Source: Roseiarcus sp963842835 (lineage in GTDB: Bacteria; Pseudomonadota; Alphaproteobacteria; Rhizobiales; Beijerinckiaceae). From it: DNA of 64,000 nucleotides. A model generated the notes under the pieces. The model searched no databases. It was not told the origin of the DNA and saw only the letters and a program-made list of their open reading frames with translations. The translations under genes were made by a program, and so were the position numbers. Positions 1-8,821 of this stretch are shown here, one piece after another. The DNA is taken from contig CAWJIB010000007.1 of NCBI GenBank assembly GCA_963842835.1, forward strand, positions 434,001 through 498,000, written 5' to 3'. Each line of letters opens with the position of its first letter. The first letter of the stretch is position 1.

Positions 1-236
1 AGGTCGACGACGTCTTGGCAGTCGATTTCATACGTGCAGAGCACGCAAGGCTCGAACTTGCGGGCGAAGCCCTGGCTCGCTTCCTTGATCGCGGTCATCG
101 GATCGAGCGCGACATAAAGCGCCGGCGTTCCCTTGGGGTTGAAGCGCCCGCCGTGGACCGCCGCGCCTTCTCCCGAAAGCGGCCGAAAAGACCAGCGGGG
201 ATCGTGCGCGCGGTAGGCGAGGCCGACAAACCTCAC
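1..236 (-). CDS. RES-domain toxin (NAD+-degrading type), partial
   Basis: N-terminal 78 codons of a protein whose remainder lies beyond the left edge. The translation from a GTG start runs through YRAHDPRWSF, HGGRFNPKGTPALY and then ALDPMTAIKEASQGF, which is the conserved opening of the RES domain, including the invariant RFNPKG-type segment. RES toxins of the MbcT/ParT kind deplete NAD+ or ADP-ribosylate a target. The GTG overlaps the stop of the upstream antitoxin (GTGA, 233-236), so the pair is translationally coupled with the antitoxin first, the usual order for Xre-RES modules. The ATG just upstream is out of frame. The family assignment is firm; the substrate is inferred from the family. 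Confidence 0.85.
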   Translation of the reverse strand, partial: MRFVGLAYRAHDPRWSFRPLSGEGAAVHGGRFNPKGTPALYVALDPMTAIKEASQGFARKFEPCVLCTYEIDCQDVVD

Positions 237-655
237 GCATAGCCGCCCATTGCGATCGAATCGAGATAGTCGCGCAAGGCGCCGGCCTGACCGGTCTTGA
301 CCAGCAATTCGGCGGTGCGGTCGCCGAACGCTGGGATTGGCTCGCCGCGATACCAAGCCAAGGCCTGCGCCCGGCCGCCCGCCCACCCGGAAACGCGCGT
401 CAGGACCTCCAGCATTTCGCGCAAGCGCGTTTGCGTCTTCGCCGCGCCCGCGCGCCCGCTCTTGTAGAGCGCCTCAGGTCTCAGACCGATCGTCTCCGCG
501 ACTTGTTTTTTCGACAAGCCGAGGTCGCTGATGACAGCCCATGTCGCCGCCGCTTCGCGCGAAGACTGGCGAGCCGGCGCGGGCCGGCGGGGCGACTTGA
601 TCGGCGAGGCCGCGCGTGTCGACTTGGCCCTCGTCGTCGACTTGGCCTCCGTCAT
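233..655 (-). CDS. Xre/MbcA/ParS-type antitoxin (DUF2384 toxin-binding domain)
   Basis: 140-aa antitoxin of the RES toxin. Residues 1-35 are a basic, Ala/Ser/Pro-rich tail. A helix-turn-helix-like segment follows (LGLSKKQVAETIGLRPEALYK, about 46-66). The C-terminal half has the typical DUF2384 pattern with ALAWYRGEPIPAFGDRTA and a last helix ending in LRDYLDSI. These antitoxins bind their own promoter through the HTH and occlude the RES active site through the C-terminal domain. AAGGAG lies 8 bases before the ATG. The gene ends inside the GTG start of the toxin. Autoregulation is expected from the family; no clear operator was picked out in 656-700. Confidence 0.85.
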   Translation of the reverse strand: MTEAKSTTRAKSTRAASPIKSPRRPAPARQSSREAAATWAVISDLGLSKKQVAETIGLRPEALYKSGRAGAAKTQTRLREMLEVLTRVSGWAGGRAQALAWYRGEPIPAFGDRTAELLVKTGQAGALRDYLDSIAMGGYA

Positions 656-803
656 TGTCCGCTCCTTTGCCTCATAGATAGATCAAAATATGGGACAAAT
701 GCCCTCGTGGCGCAAGTGTTCGCCCGGGCGCGTCTTGCCCGAGCGCTCGCCTCGGGCTTCAAGTCGTGCAATTCGCCCGCCCGGTCAGCGCGCTCCCTGC
801 GCC

Positions 804-1841
804 CTACTTCGGCGCGCCGCCGAGGCGCGCGACGGCGCCCTCGAGCGCCGATCGCGCCGCCACGCCGAATCCGCCGAGAATCTGCTGCAGCACGGGCTTG
901 CGCTGTTCGACGGCGATTTCGAACAGCCGCGCCTCGCCGCGGGCGCTAAACAGCAGGGCGTCGCTAGTCGACAGCGCATCGACGAGGCCGAGCCCGAGCG
1001 CCTCGCCGCCGAGCCAGACATCGCCGTCGCCGACGCGGGCGATCTCGACGTTCGGACGGCATTGCTGGACGAAGCGCTTGAAGGCTTCGTGGGTCGAGCC
1101 GAGCTTGCCGCGAAAATGCTCGCGTCCCTCCGGCGTGATCTCGCCGAGCACCGAGACGCTGCGCTTGAACTCGCCCGCGGTCATTTCCTCGAAATCGATG
1201 TCGTTCTTCTTGAGCAGGCGATGCAGATTGGGAACTTGCGCGACCACGCCGATACTGCCGAGGATGGCGAAGGGCGCGGCGACGATCCGGTCCGCCGCGC
1301 AGGCCATGAGATAGCCGCCGCTCGCCGCGACCTGGTCGACGCAAGCGGTGACTTTGACCTTGCGCTCGCGCAGCCGCATCAGCTGCGCGGCGGCCAGGCC
1401 GTAGCCGGTGACCGTGCCGCCCGCGCTCTCGACGCGCAGGACCACCTCGTCCGTTTCGGGGCGCGCGACCGTCAAGACGGCGTCGATCTCGCTCGCGAGT
1501 TTCTTGACCGCGCTGGCTCTCAGATCGCCCTTGAAAGCGAGGACGTAGACGCGCTTGCCGGCGGCGCGCTCGGGGCCGGCCTTCGCGGCGGCCTTCGCCT
1601 CCTTGCGGCGCGCTTTGGCAAGCGCCTTGCGCGCCTTCTTGTCGAGAAGGCGATCGTTGATCGCATCGCGCATCGCGTCGTAGCGCTCGTCGAGGGAGCG
1701 GACCAGGAGTCTCGGGTCGTCCGGCTCCGCCCCGCGCATCCGGCGGCCGATGAATGCGCCGAACGCGATGAGGCCGCCGAGCGCCGCGACGATCACCAGG
1801 CTTTTCAGCGCGAAGGCGGCGATGTCCAACCAGAAGGTCAT
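804..1841 (-). CDS. sohB: SohB-like S49 signal-peptide peptidase
   Basis: 345-aa inner-membrane serine protease of family S49. Residues 10-35 form an N-terminal membrane anchor, followed by a charged Ala/Lys/Arg-rich linker (50-95). The protease fold starts at VYVLAFKGDL. The substrate-groove segment VLRVESAGGTV (135-144) precedes the nucleophile region VAASGGYLMACAAD with Ser174. Lys226 in TAGEFKRS is the probable general base of the Ser/Lys dyad. The length fits SohB and short SppA proteins rather than the 600-residue double-domain SppA. Such enzymes degrade cleaved signal peptides and small membrane proteins. The gene stands alone, 148 bp beyond the toxin-antitoxin pair and divergent from the antiporter. 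Confidence 0.88.
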   Translation of the reverse strand: MTFWLDIAAFALKSLVIVAALGGLIAFGAFIGRRMRGAEPDDPRLLVRSLDERYDAMRDAINDRLLDKKARKALAKARRKEAKAAAKAGPERAAGKRVYVLAFKGDLRASAVKKLASEIDAVLTVARPETDEVVLRVESAGGTVTGYGLAAAQLMRLRERKVKVTACVDQVAASGGYLMACAADRIVAAPFAILGSIGVVAQVPNLHRLLKKNDIDFEEMTAGEFKRSVSVLGEITPEGREHFRGKLGSTHEAFKRFVQQCRPNVEIARVGDGDVWLGGEALGLGLVDALSTSDALLFSARGEARLFEIAVEQRKPVLQQILGGFGVAARSALEGAVARLGGAPK

Positions 1842-2156
1842 GCGAGAGTTCCCGTGCGCAGCCGGACGAGCGCGGGCCTCGCCGCGCCCCGGCGCAAGAC
1901 GAGGTGACTACCACGGCGCGGCGAGGGCCGCCACGGACGGGCGATCGTCTTCGGCGGCGGCTAGCGTCGCGAGCGCAAGTCGCATTGACATTGCCCGCCG
2001 ATCGCCTAACCTGACGGCCATCGTGAAGGGGATGGGGTTCCCCAAAACCGCCTGTCCAGGCTGATGACCCCTGCCGCGTCGAATGCGTGGTGGGAGCCGC
2101 TTGGCCCAATCTCTCGCCCTGCCGCTCGTCGTCGCGCCCGCAACATGGAGGTCGCG
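1842..2156. other. Divergent intergenic region, no gene seen
   Basis: About 315 bases between the SohB-like gene (leftward) and the antiporter gene (rightward). Both promoters should lie here. I see no RNA gene, palindrome or terminator; reading frames crossing it lack recognisable protein character. Confidence 0.6.
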
Positions 2157-3323
2157 ATGGGACAGGTTTGGCTTCAATCGGCTCTGTGGATCGGCTTGGC
2201 GCTCGTCGCCTCGATCATTTCCATTCGCGTGGCGATTTCGGTGGCGCTGATCGAAATCATGGTCGGCGCGCTCGCGGGCAATGCGATCGGCCTCCCGCTG
2301 ACGGAATGGGTGAATTTCCTCGCCGGATTCGGCGCGATTCTGCTCACCTTTCTCGCCGGCACGGAGATCGATCCCGGCGTGGTGCGCAGGCACTTCCGCT
2401 CCGCCGTATCGATCGGCGTCGTCGGCTTTTTCGCCCCTTATCTCGGCGTCCTCGCCTACGCCCATTACGCGACCCATTGGCCGTGGGACCAGGCGCAGAT
2501 CGCCGGGATTTCGCTGTCGACGACCTCCGTCGCGGTCGTCTACGCCGTGATGGTGGAGACCGGCTTCAATCGCACGGAGCTCGGCAAGATCATCCTCGCC
2601 GCCTGCTTCGTCAACGACCTCGGCACGGTGCTCGCGCTCGGCGTCGTGTTCGCGCATTACGATTTGCGGCTGGCTTTCTTCGGCGCGGCGACCGCCGTGG
2701 TCCTGTTCCTGCTGCCGCGATTCGCGCCGTGGTTCTTCGCGCAAGTCGGCCATCGCGTCAGCGAACCGGAAACGAAGTTCGTCGCGCTGGTCCTGCTAGG
2801 CCTCGGCGGCCTCGCCGCCGTCGCCGGCAGCGAAGCGGTGTTGCCGGCCTATCTCGTCGGCATGGCGCTGGCGCCGGCCTTCCTCCTCGACCCCGAGTTG
2901 CCGCATCGCATGCGGATCATCGCCTTCACGATCCTGACGCCGTTCTATTTCCTGAAAGCCGGTTCGCTGGTCGATTTCCCGGCGATCGCCGGCGCAGCGG
3001 GGCTCATCGTCGTTCTCCTCGCCATCAAGATGGCGACCAAGTTCGTCGGCATATTGCCGCTGACCCGCGCCTTCCGCTTCGATCCGCGCGAAGGCATGTA
3101 CACGACCCTGCTGATGTCCACCGGCCTGACTTTCGGCACGATTTCCGCGCTGTTCGGCCTGACCAACCACATCATCGATCGCGGCCAGTACACGGTGCTC
3201 GTCACCGCCGTGATCGGCAGCGCGATCGTGCCGACGCTCATCGCGCAGCGCTGGTTCCAACCATCGTTTGCGTCACAAGCGCAGGGCGCCGTGGACGCGC
3301 CCGCAACCGCCGAGGAGGGATGA
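2157..3323 (+). CDS. CPA2-family Na+/H+ (or K+/H+) antiporter
   Basis: 388-aa polytopic membrane protein made almost entirely of about a dozen hydrophobic helices. Family hallmarks are the early GALAGNAIGLPL segment, LAGTEIDPGVVRRHF (CPA2 LAGLE-like motif), the STTSVAVVYAVMVETG stretch and ILAACFVNDLGTVLAL, where the ND pair corresponds to the ion-binding aspartate region of this fold. No RCK/TrkA-N domain follows, so it is the short form. The ATG at 2157 was chosen because GGAG lies just upstream; an ATG at 2145 and longer in-frame starts back to 2064 lack a site. The stop abuts the next start, so it is co-transcribed with the UspA gene. Ion specificity cannot be read from sequence. Confidence 0.85.
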   Translation: MGQVWLQSALWIGLALVASIISIRVAISVALIEIMVGALAGNAIGLPLTEWVNFLAGFGAILLTFLAGTEIDPGVVRRHFRSAVSIGVVGFFAPYLGVLAYAHYATHWPWDQAQIAGISLSTTSVAVVYAVMVETGFNRTELGKIILAACFVNDLGTVLALGVVFAHYDLRLAFFGAATAVVLFLLPRFAPWFFAQVGHRVSEPETKFVALVLLGLGGLAAVAGSEAVLPAYLVGMALAPAFLLDPELPHRMRIIAFTILTPFYFLKAGSLVDFPAIAGAAGLIVVLLAIKMATKFVGILPLTRAFRFDPREGMYTTLLMSTGLTFGTISALFGLTNHIIDRGQYTVLVTAVIGSAIVPTLIAQRWFQPSFASQAQGAVDAPATAEEG

Positions 3324-3743
3324 ATGTATCGCAAGATGCTTGTCGCCAATGATGGGTCGCCGGGCGGCGAAAAGGCGCTGGCGAGCGCGCTCGAACTCGC
3401 CAAGCGGCTCGACATCGGCCTGGCCATGATCTGCGTCGAAGAGACGCCGCGCTTTCCCGCCAGCATCGACGAAGTGACCGAAACGCTGACGGACGCGGCG
3501 GGCGTGTTCGACAAGGTCGTCGCCTCCGCAAAGGCGCAGGCCCAGGCCCAGGGCGTCGCGTTCGAGCCGCATATCGTCGTCGGGCATCCTGTCTCGAGCA
3601 TCGCCGAATTCATCCAGAGCGGCGGTTACGATCTGCTCGTCGTCGGCTTCATGGGCCACTCGGCGCTGTACAATCGAATCATCGGCAGCACGACGGATCG
3701 GCTGGTCGAGCTTGCGCCCTGCAAGGTGCTCGTTGTGAAATGA
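3324..3743 (+). CDS. Universal stress protein (UspA family)
   Basis: 139-aa single-domain UspA protein starting immediately after the antiporter stop, with GAGGAGGGA as ribosome-binding site at the end of that gene. The first strand reads MLVANDGSPGGEKAL (nucleotide-binding D). The C-terminal signature GFMGHSALYNRIIGST fits G-X2-G-X9-G-(S/T) of ATP-binding Usp proteins, followed by APCKVLVVK. Fusion or pairing of Usp with CPA2 transporters is common, with Usp proposed to gate or stabilise the transporter; that link here is inferred from gene coupling. Confidence 0.9.
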   Translation: MYRKMLVANDGSPGGEKALASALELAKRLDIGLAMICVEETPRFPASIDEVTETLTDAAGVFDKVVASAKAQAQAQGVAFEPHIVVGHPVSSIAEFIQSGGYDLLVVGFMGHSALYNRIIGSTTDRLVELAPCKVLVVK

Positions 3744-3830
3744 GCGCGATTCTTTTTCGGCTGCCCTGGGGCGGCGCCGAAAGCGAGCGGCGTGACGGCG
3801 AGTGAGCGAGCGAGGCGGAGAGCGGTGGGA

Positions 3831-4226
3831 ATGATATATTTCTGGGTGATGCTGGGCAGCGCGCTGGGGGGCGGCGCACGCTATTGGTTCTCGGGCGTCG
3901 CGTCGCACCAGTTCGGGGAAACCTTTCCGTGGGGCACGCTGATCGTCAACGTGACCGGCTCGTTCGTCATCGGCTTCTTCTCGACCCTCACCGGGCCGGA
4001 CGGGCGCGTCTTCGTCGGCTCGGAAACGCGTCAGTTCGTGATGATCGGCATTTGCGGCGGCTACACCACCTTTTCCTCCTTCAGCCTGCAGACCCTCAAC
4101 CTCCTGCGCGACGGCGAAATGGCGGCCGCGGGCGCCAATATCGGCATGTCGTTCGTTTTCTGCCTCCTCGCCGTTTGGCTCGGCCACATCGCGGCCGTCG
4201 CCTTGAACCAGCTCAAGGGAGCCTGA
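3831..4226 (+). CDS. crcB: Fluoride channel CrcB/Fluc
   Basis: 131-aa four-helix membrane protein of the Fluc family, which exports F- as an antiparallel dual-topology dimer. Signature motifs are GGGARYW near the N terminus, GTLIVNVTGSFVIGF with the conserved Asn, and GICGGYTTFSSFS where the TTFSSFS stretch lines the pore. I start at ATATATT-preceding ATG 3831 because GGTGGGA precedes it and the protein begins at the first helix; an in-frame ATG at 3792 would add a basic 13-residue tail. It is followed after 3 bases by the DUF190 gene. No fluoride riboswitch was recognised in the 87 bases upstream. Confidence 0.92.
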   Translation: MIYFWVMLGSALGGGARYWFSGVASHQFGETFPWGTLIVNVTGSFVIGFFSTLTGPDGRVFVGSETRQFVMIGICGGYTTFSSFSLQTLNLLRDGEMAAAGANIGMSFVFCLLAVWLGHIAAVALNQLKGA

Positions 4227-4229
4227 TCC

Positions 4230-4580
4230 ATGACTTTTCCGCGCGACGCCATGCTGCTGCGCGTCTTCTTCGGCGAGGACGACAAATTTCACGGCCGCCC
4301 GCTTTACGAGGCGATCGTCCTCAAGGCCCGCGAGGCGCATCTCGCCGGGGCGACGGTGCTGCGCGGCCACATGGGGTTCGGCCATTCGAGCCGGATCCAC
4401 ACATCGAAAATTCTGCGCCTTTCCGAGGATTTGCCGCTCGTCATCGAGATCGTCGACACCGAGGACAAGATCAAGGCGTTCCTGCCGACGCTCGATGGGA
4501 TGATGTCGAGCGGCCTCGTCACATTGGAGAAGGTGCAGGTGCTTCTTTACGGCGAAGGCGTCAAGCACGCGCCGGCGTGA
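4230..4580 (+). CDS. DUF190 (PII-like) protein, CrcB partner
   Basis: 116-aa soluble protein with the DUF190 pattern: LLRVFFGEDDKFHGRPLYEAIVLKA, then AGATVLRGHMGFGHSSRIHT and LVIEIVDTEDKIKAFLPTLD. DUF190 proteins adopt a PII-like ferredoxin fold trimer and very often accompany crcB, suggesting ligand-dependent control of fluoride export. It lies three bases downstream of crcB, so a two-gene operon is clear. The function is inferred from context and fold only. Confidence 0.88.
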   Translation: MTFPRDAMLLRVFFGEDDKFHGRPLYEAIVLKAREAHLAGATVLRGHMGFGHSSRIHTSKILRLSEDLPLVIEIVDTEDKIKAFLPTLDGMMSSGLVTLEKVQVLLYGEGVKHAPA

Positions 4581-4698
4581 CGGAACGCGAAAAAGACGGC
4601 GCCTGGCCGGAAGGTTTTCGCAGACGCCGGTTGATTTGGCGCATGGCGGCGCCTGTGGCTTCCGGTATCGCGCATGGGACCAAGTCGAGGGGAGACCG

Positions 4699-5970
4699 AT
4701 GACCAAGATCGCATCCGTTCAGGCGCTCGAGATTCTCGATTCCCGAGGAAATCCAACCGTCAGGGTGCGCCTGAGCCTCGACGACGGAACGGTCGCGACT
4801 TCCTCCGTTCCCTCCGGCGCCTCGACGGGCGAACACGAGGCGGTCGAGCTTCGCGACGGCGACAAGGCGCGCTACGGCGGCAAGGGCGTGCGCAAGGCCG
4901 TCGCCAATGTCGTGGAAAGAATCGCCCCCGCCTTGATCGGCCGCGATCCGGCGCGCCAGGCGGAAATCGACGCGCTGATGATTTCGCTCGACGGGACGCC
5001 GAACAAGGGCGCGCTCGGCGCCAACGCCATTCTCGGCGTGTCGATGGCGGTCGCGCGCGCGGCGGCCAAGGCGGCCAAACTGCCGCTTTACGCCTATCTC
5101 GGCGGCGTCGGCGCGACGCGCTTGCCCGTGCCGATGATGAACATCGTCAATGGCGGCAAACACGCGGAGAACTCAGTCGACTTCCAGGAATTCATGGTGA
5201 TGCCGATCGGCGCGCCCAGCTTCGCCGAGGCGTTGCGCTACGGCGCCGAGACGTTCCACGCGCTGGCCAAACTGCTCAAGGGCAAGGGCTACGCGACCTC
5301 GGTGGGCGACGAGGGCGGTTTCGCGCCCAATCTCGGCAGCAACGAGGAGGCCTGCGAACTGATCGTCACGGCGATCGAGGCGGCGGGCTTTCGCCCCGGC
5401 AAGGACATCGCCATCGCGCTCGACCCGGCCGCGAGCTCCTTCTATTCCGGCGGCGCCTACGACCTCGCCAAGTCGCGCGGCGGGCGCAAGACCAGCGACG
5501 AGATGATCGCCCTTTACCAGAAGTGGATCGATACGTTCCCGATCGTTTCGATCGAGGACGGGCTCGATGAAAACGACTGGGCCGGCTTTACGCGCCAGAC
5601 CGCCGCGCAAGGGCAGCGCATCCAGATCGTCGGCGACGACATTTTCGTCACCAATCCGGCTTTCATCAAGCGCGGCGTCAAGGAAAAGGCGGCTAACTCC
5701 GTGCTGATCAAGCTCAATCAGATCGGCACCGTCAGCGAGACGATCGAAGCGATCGCGCTGTGCCGCCAGGCGGGCTGGAGCTTTGTCGTTTCGCACCGCT
5801 CGGGCGAAACGGAGGATGCGTTCCTCGCCGACTTTACCGTGGCCATGGGCGGCGGCCAGATCAAGACGGGCTCGGCGAGCCGCAGCGAACGCATCGCCAA
5901 ATACAATCGCCTCCTGGAGATTGAAGCGGAGCTCGGCGCCGCCGCGCTGTTCAAATCGCCGTTCGCATAG
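4699..5970 (+). CDS. eno: Enolase
   Basis: 423-aa phosphopyruvate hydratase, converting 2-phosphoglycerate to phosphoenolpyruvate. The N-terminal domain has EILDSRGNPTVRV and SVPSGASTGEHEAVELRD (catalytic loop). The barrel domain has MMNIVNGGKHAENSVDFQEFM, SVGDEGGFAPNL, the Mg ligands in IALDPAASSFY, SIEDGLDENDW and QIVGDDIF, the lysine in LIKLNQIGTVSET, and SHRSGETEDAFLAD. Start 4699 follows GAGGGGAGA and yields the usual length. It is not next to pyruvate dehydrogenase or ftsB genes as in many relatives. The same-strand spacing to the DUF190 gene is 118 bases, so a separate promoter is likely. Confidence 0.98.
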   Translation: MTKIASVQALEILDSRGNPTVRVRLSLDDGTVATSSVPSGASTGEHEAVELRDGDKARYGGKGVRKAVANVVERIAPALIGRDPARQAEIDALMISLDGTPNKGALGANAILGVSMAVARAAAKAAKLPLYAYLGGVGATRLPVPMMNIVNGGKHAENSVDFQEFMVMPIGAPSFAEALRYGAETFHALAKLLKGKGYATSVGDEGGFAPNLGSNEEACELIVTAIEAAGFRPGKDIAIALDPAASSFYSGGAYDLAKSRGGRKTSDEMIALYQKWIDTFPIVSIEDGLDENDWAGFTRQTAAQGQRIQIVGDDIFVTNPAFIKRGVKEKAANSVLIKLNQIGTVSETIEAIALCRQAGWSFVVSHRSGETEDAFLADFTVAMGGGQIKTGSASRSERIAKYNRLLEIEAELGAAALFKSPFA

Positions 5971-6181
5971 GCGGGCCGCGATTTCGCGCCGTTTCCTCTC
6001 TCCCATAAAGCTCGGCGGACGCGCAGCGCAGCGCTGCCGATCGTCTCGCGCCTCGAGCTTCGGCGAGCCCCGCGCAAGTTTGAGAATTCAATCTTGGCCG
6101 ATTTCGCTCCCGGGAAGCTGCTCGCCGCCTTGGCGGGGAGCAGGCGGGGCGCACGCATGGATCGACCAGGGAGCCTCAACC

Positions 6182-8086
6182 GTGCTCGCATCACGATTTC
6201 GACGCCTGACAATCGCGAGAACGGTCGGCGGCTTCGCGAGCGCCCTCCTGATCGCTCTGGCGATCGTCGCAGCGGTCGCGCTCTACGCGGCCTTGGCGAT
6301 CGAGAGAATTGGCGCGGCCTCGGGCGCCGAGGAAGCGGCCAAGGCCGAAGCGCACGTCCTGATCCTGACGATCGCTGCGGCGGCCGGGCTTGCGCTGGCG
6401 ATCGTGGTCGCGGCCCTGCTGACGATGCGGACGATGTTGGTGAGGCCGGTCGCCGCCGCCGCCCGAACGATGACGGAATTGGCGCGGCTTTCCCAGCGGC
6501 GCGAAGCCGAAACGAAGGCGCAGATCAACCTCGACTCCAATCTCGACGCTCTGCGGCAAATCCTCAACGCCTTGGGAAAGCCGCGGCGCGAGGGCGATGA
6601 GCTCTATTTCGGCGACCGCTTGATCAACGGCGCCAACGAATATGTCGATCAGGTCAAGGAGCGGTTCGGCGGCACGGCGACAATCTTCCTCGGCGACGTC
6701 CGCGTGGCGACCAATGTCCTGCAGGCCGACGGATCGCGCGCGATCGGCACGAGACTCGCAGCCGGCCCCGCCTATGACAGCACGCTCAAGAAGGGGAAAA
6801 TCTATCGGGGGGAAGCGGAGATTCTCGGAACGAGCTACATCACGCTCTACGAGCCGATTCTCATCGGGGCGGACGTCGTCGGGATCCTCTACGTCGGCGT
6901 GCCGAAAGCGACGGCGTCTCGCGGCGGCGAAGCGGAGCAAGCGATGCTCGCCAACGAAATGATGCAAATTCAGGCGGCGCTCGCGACATTGGGCGAAGCG
7001 ATGGCCGCCAAGGACAGGGCCGAGCAAGAGGGCCTCGAACAGCGCTATATCGCGGCCGACGCGGGCCGCCGGGCGGAGGCCATGACCCAGTCGTTCGCGG
7101 CCGACCAGCAGCGCGTCGTCGGCGCGCTGTCCCAGGCGCTCGAAAGCCTCGCGGCCATGGATCTCACGCATCGGATCGAGATTGAATTCCCCGAGGCTTA
7201 TCGCAACCTCAAGACCAATTTCGTGGCGGCCGTGACGATTCTGCGCGACACGATGCGGACGATCGGCGCTCAAGCGGGCGCGATCCACGGCGTTTCCGGA
7301 GAAATCTCCCAGGCCGCCGAGGATTTGTCCCGCCGAACCGAGCAGCAGGCGGCGACGCTGGAAGAAACCGCGGCCTCCCTCAACGAAATCACCGCGACCG
7401 TCAAGCGCACGGCCGAGGGGGCGGATCGCACGCGTCAAGCCGTGGCCGCCATGCAGGCGGACGCCGAAGGTTCCGGCGAGGTCGTGCGTCGGACGGTGAC
7501 CGCGATGACCGGCATCGAGCGATGTTCCCGGGACATCGGCAAGATCCTCGGCGTGATCGATGAAATCGCGCTCCAGACCAACCTCCTCGCGCTCAACGCG
7601 GGCGTCGAGGCGGCGCGCGCGGGAGAGTCGGGGCGAGGCTTCGCCGTCGTCGCGGTCGAGGTGCGGGCGCTGGCCAAGCGTTCCGCGGACGCCGCCAAGG
7701 AAATTCGCGGTCTGATCTCGACGTCGACCCAACAAGTCGAACACGGCGGCAAGCTCGTCGGCGAAAGCGGCGCGGCGCTCGAGCGGATCGTCGCGCAATT
7801 GGCTGAAATCAGCGCCGCCGTTTCCGACATCGCGACCGCGACCGAGCGTCAGGCCGTCAGCCTCGCCGAAGTCAACACGGCGGTCGGCGCGCTCGATCAG
7901 GTCACGCAGCAGAACGCCGCGATGGTCGAGCAGACCACGGCCGCCAGTCGCGGCCTAGCCAACGAGGCCGAAGAACTGACCCGGCTCATCGGCCGCTTCG
8001 AAGTCGGGGCGGACGCCTCGGGCGATCAGGCCGGAGTGGCGCCGCGCTCCGCATCGCCGCAAAAATTGCGATCGGCCGCGGCGTGA
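6182..8086 (+). CDS. Methyl-accepting chemotaxis protein with a Cache domain after both TM helices
   Basis: 634-aa chemoreceptor. GTG start at 6182 preceded by AGGGAG. Two hydrophobic helices lie close together (about 14-40 and 57-86) with only some 16 residues between them. A Cache-like sensor (sCache_3/Cache_3-Cache_2 pattern: GGTATIFLGDVRVATNV, DGSRAIGTRL, GTSYITLYEPI, VGILYVGVPK) occupies about 160-245, then a coiled-coil/HAMP-like stretch and the signalling domain (270-610) with the hairpin tip around DEIALQTNLLALNAGVEAARAGESGRGFAVVA. No CheR-binding pentapeptide is at the C terminus. By predicted topology the Cache domain would be cytoplasmic, which is unusual for the fold. The ligand is unknown. 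Confidence 0.88.
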   Translation: MLASRFRRLTIARTVGGFASALLIALAIVAAVALYAALAIERIGAASGAEEAAKAEAHVLILTIAAAAGLALAIVVAALLTMRTMLVRPVAAAARTMTELARLSQRREAETKAQINLDSNLDALRQILNALGKPRREGDELYFGDRLINGANEYVDQVKERFGGTATIFLGDVRVATNVLQADGSRAIGTRLAAGPAYDSTLKKGKIYRGEAEILGTSYITLYEPILIGADVVGILYVGVPKATASRGGEAEQAMLANEMMQIQAALATLGEAMAAKDRAEQEGLEQRYIAADAGRRAEAMTQSFAADQQRVVGALSQALESLAAMDLTHRIEIEFPEAYRNLKTNFVAAVTILRDTMRTIGAQAGAIHGVSGEISQAAEDLSRRTEQQAATLEETAASLNEITATVKRTAEGADRTRQAVAAMQADAEGSGEVVRRTVTAMTGIERCSRDIGKILGVIDEIALQTNLLALNAGVEAARAGESGRGFAVVAVEVRALAKRSADAAKEIRGLISTSTQQVEHGGKLVGESGAALERIVAQLAEISAAVSDIATATERQAVSLAEVNTAVGALDQVTQQNAAMVEQTTAASRGLANEAEELTRLIGRFEVGADASGDQAGVAPRSASPQKLRSAAA

Positions 8087-8117
8087 AGCGCCACACCCTC
8101 GAGGCGCCGACCCGCGC

Positions 8118-8714
8118 CTACGCCGCGCGCTTGCCCGCGCGAGGCGGCTGGGCGGAGAAGCGCGGGTCGCGCAGGCCTGTCGCGGCCACGAGGCCTTCGG
8201 CGTTTCGCAGCGCGCCGGGAACGAGCTCCAGGCCAAGAAAGCGCGCGCGATTCACCGGGCCAGGCAGGGCGAGGCGTTTCGTTAGCGAGGCGGCGAAGCC
8301 GAAGCGCTCGTAATAGGGCGCGTCGCCGACCAGCAGGATCGCCGCATGCTCGCGCTTGGCGGCGCGCGCGATCGCCTCGCGCATGAGGCGCGCGCCGAGG
8401 CCGAGGCCGCGATGGGATTGGGCGACCGCGAGCGGGCCGAGCATCAGCGCTTCGACGCCGCCGGCGCGTACCGACCAGAGCCGCACCGTGCCGACCACCG
8501 CGTCGCCGTCCTCGGCGAGCAGCGCGAGGCCGTCGGCGGGCAGCCGTCCGGCGCGCAGACGCTCGCTCGTCTTCTTGAAACGCAGCGCGCCAAAGGCCGC
8601 CTCGAGCAGCGCCTCGCGCGCGGGCGCGTCCTCGGGCCGCTCGTCGCGGATCACGAAATCCCCGACGAGGGGAACGGCCGCGTCGATCGCGGCGAAGTCG
8701 AACGGCAAGGTCAT
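8118..8714 (-). CDS. GNAT-family N-acetyltransferase
   Basis: 198-aa acetyl-CoA-dependent acyltransferase. The core reads VIRDERPEDAPAREALLEAAFG at the N terminus, then VVGTVRLWSV, and the acetyl-CoA loop in LGPLAVAQSHRGLGLGARLMREAIARA (Q/RxxGxG/A motif), followed by ILLVGDAPYYERFGF, a C-terminal signature of the YhbS-like predicted acetyltransferases. The start at 8714 gives the normal family N terminus (MTLPFDFAAID); longer readings upstream are Arg-rich and have no family match. It lies 107 bases downstream of the decarboxylase gene on the same strand. The substrate is unknown. Confidence 0.85.
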   Translation of the reverse strand: MTLPFDFAAIDAAVPLVGDFVIRDERPEDAPAREALLEAAFGALRFKKTSERLRAGRLPADGLALLAEDGDAVVGTVRLWSVRAGGVEALMLGPLAVAQSHRGLGLGARLMREAIARAAKREHAAILLVGDAPYYERFGFAASLTKRLALPGPVNRARFLGLELVPGALRNAEGLVAATGLRDPRFSAQPPRAGKRAA

Positions 8715-8821
8715 CGGTCCCTCCAAGAGGAAGCGCAAGACGACCCCCGCGCCTTGCGACGCGCTGCGCCGAAGGCCGGAAGGGACGAAACGGAGCGGGT
8801 TGGGAGCGGCGAAGCGACGCG

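Noticed and set aside
690..2109. Long open frames on both strands over the SohB-like gene
   Set aside because: Arg/Ala/Gly-rich translations with no family features; they mirror the SohB frame, which has a membrane anchor and catalytic motifs.
3744..3830. Fluoride riboswitch upstream of crcB
   Set aside because: The conserved GGCGAUGG-type core and pseudoknot were not found in this short gap.
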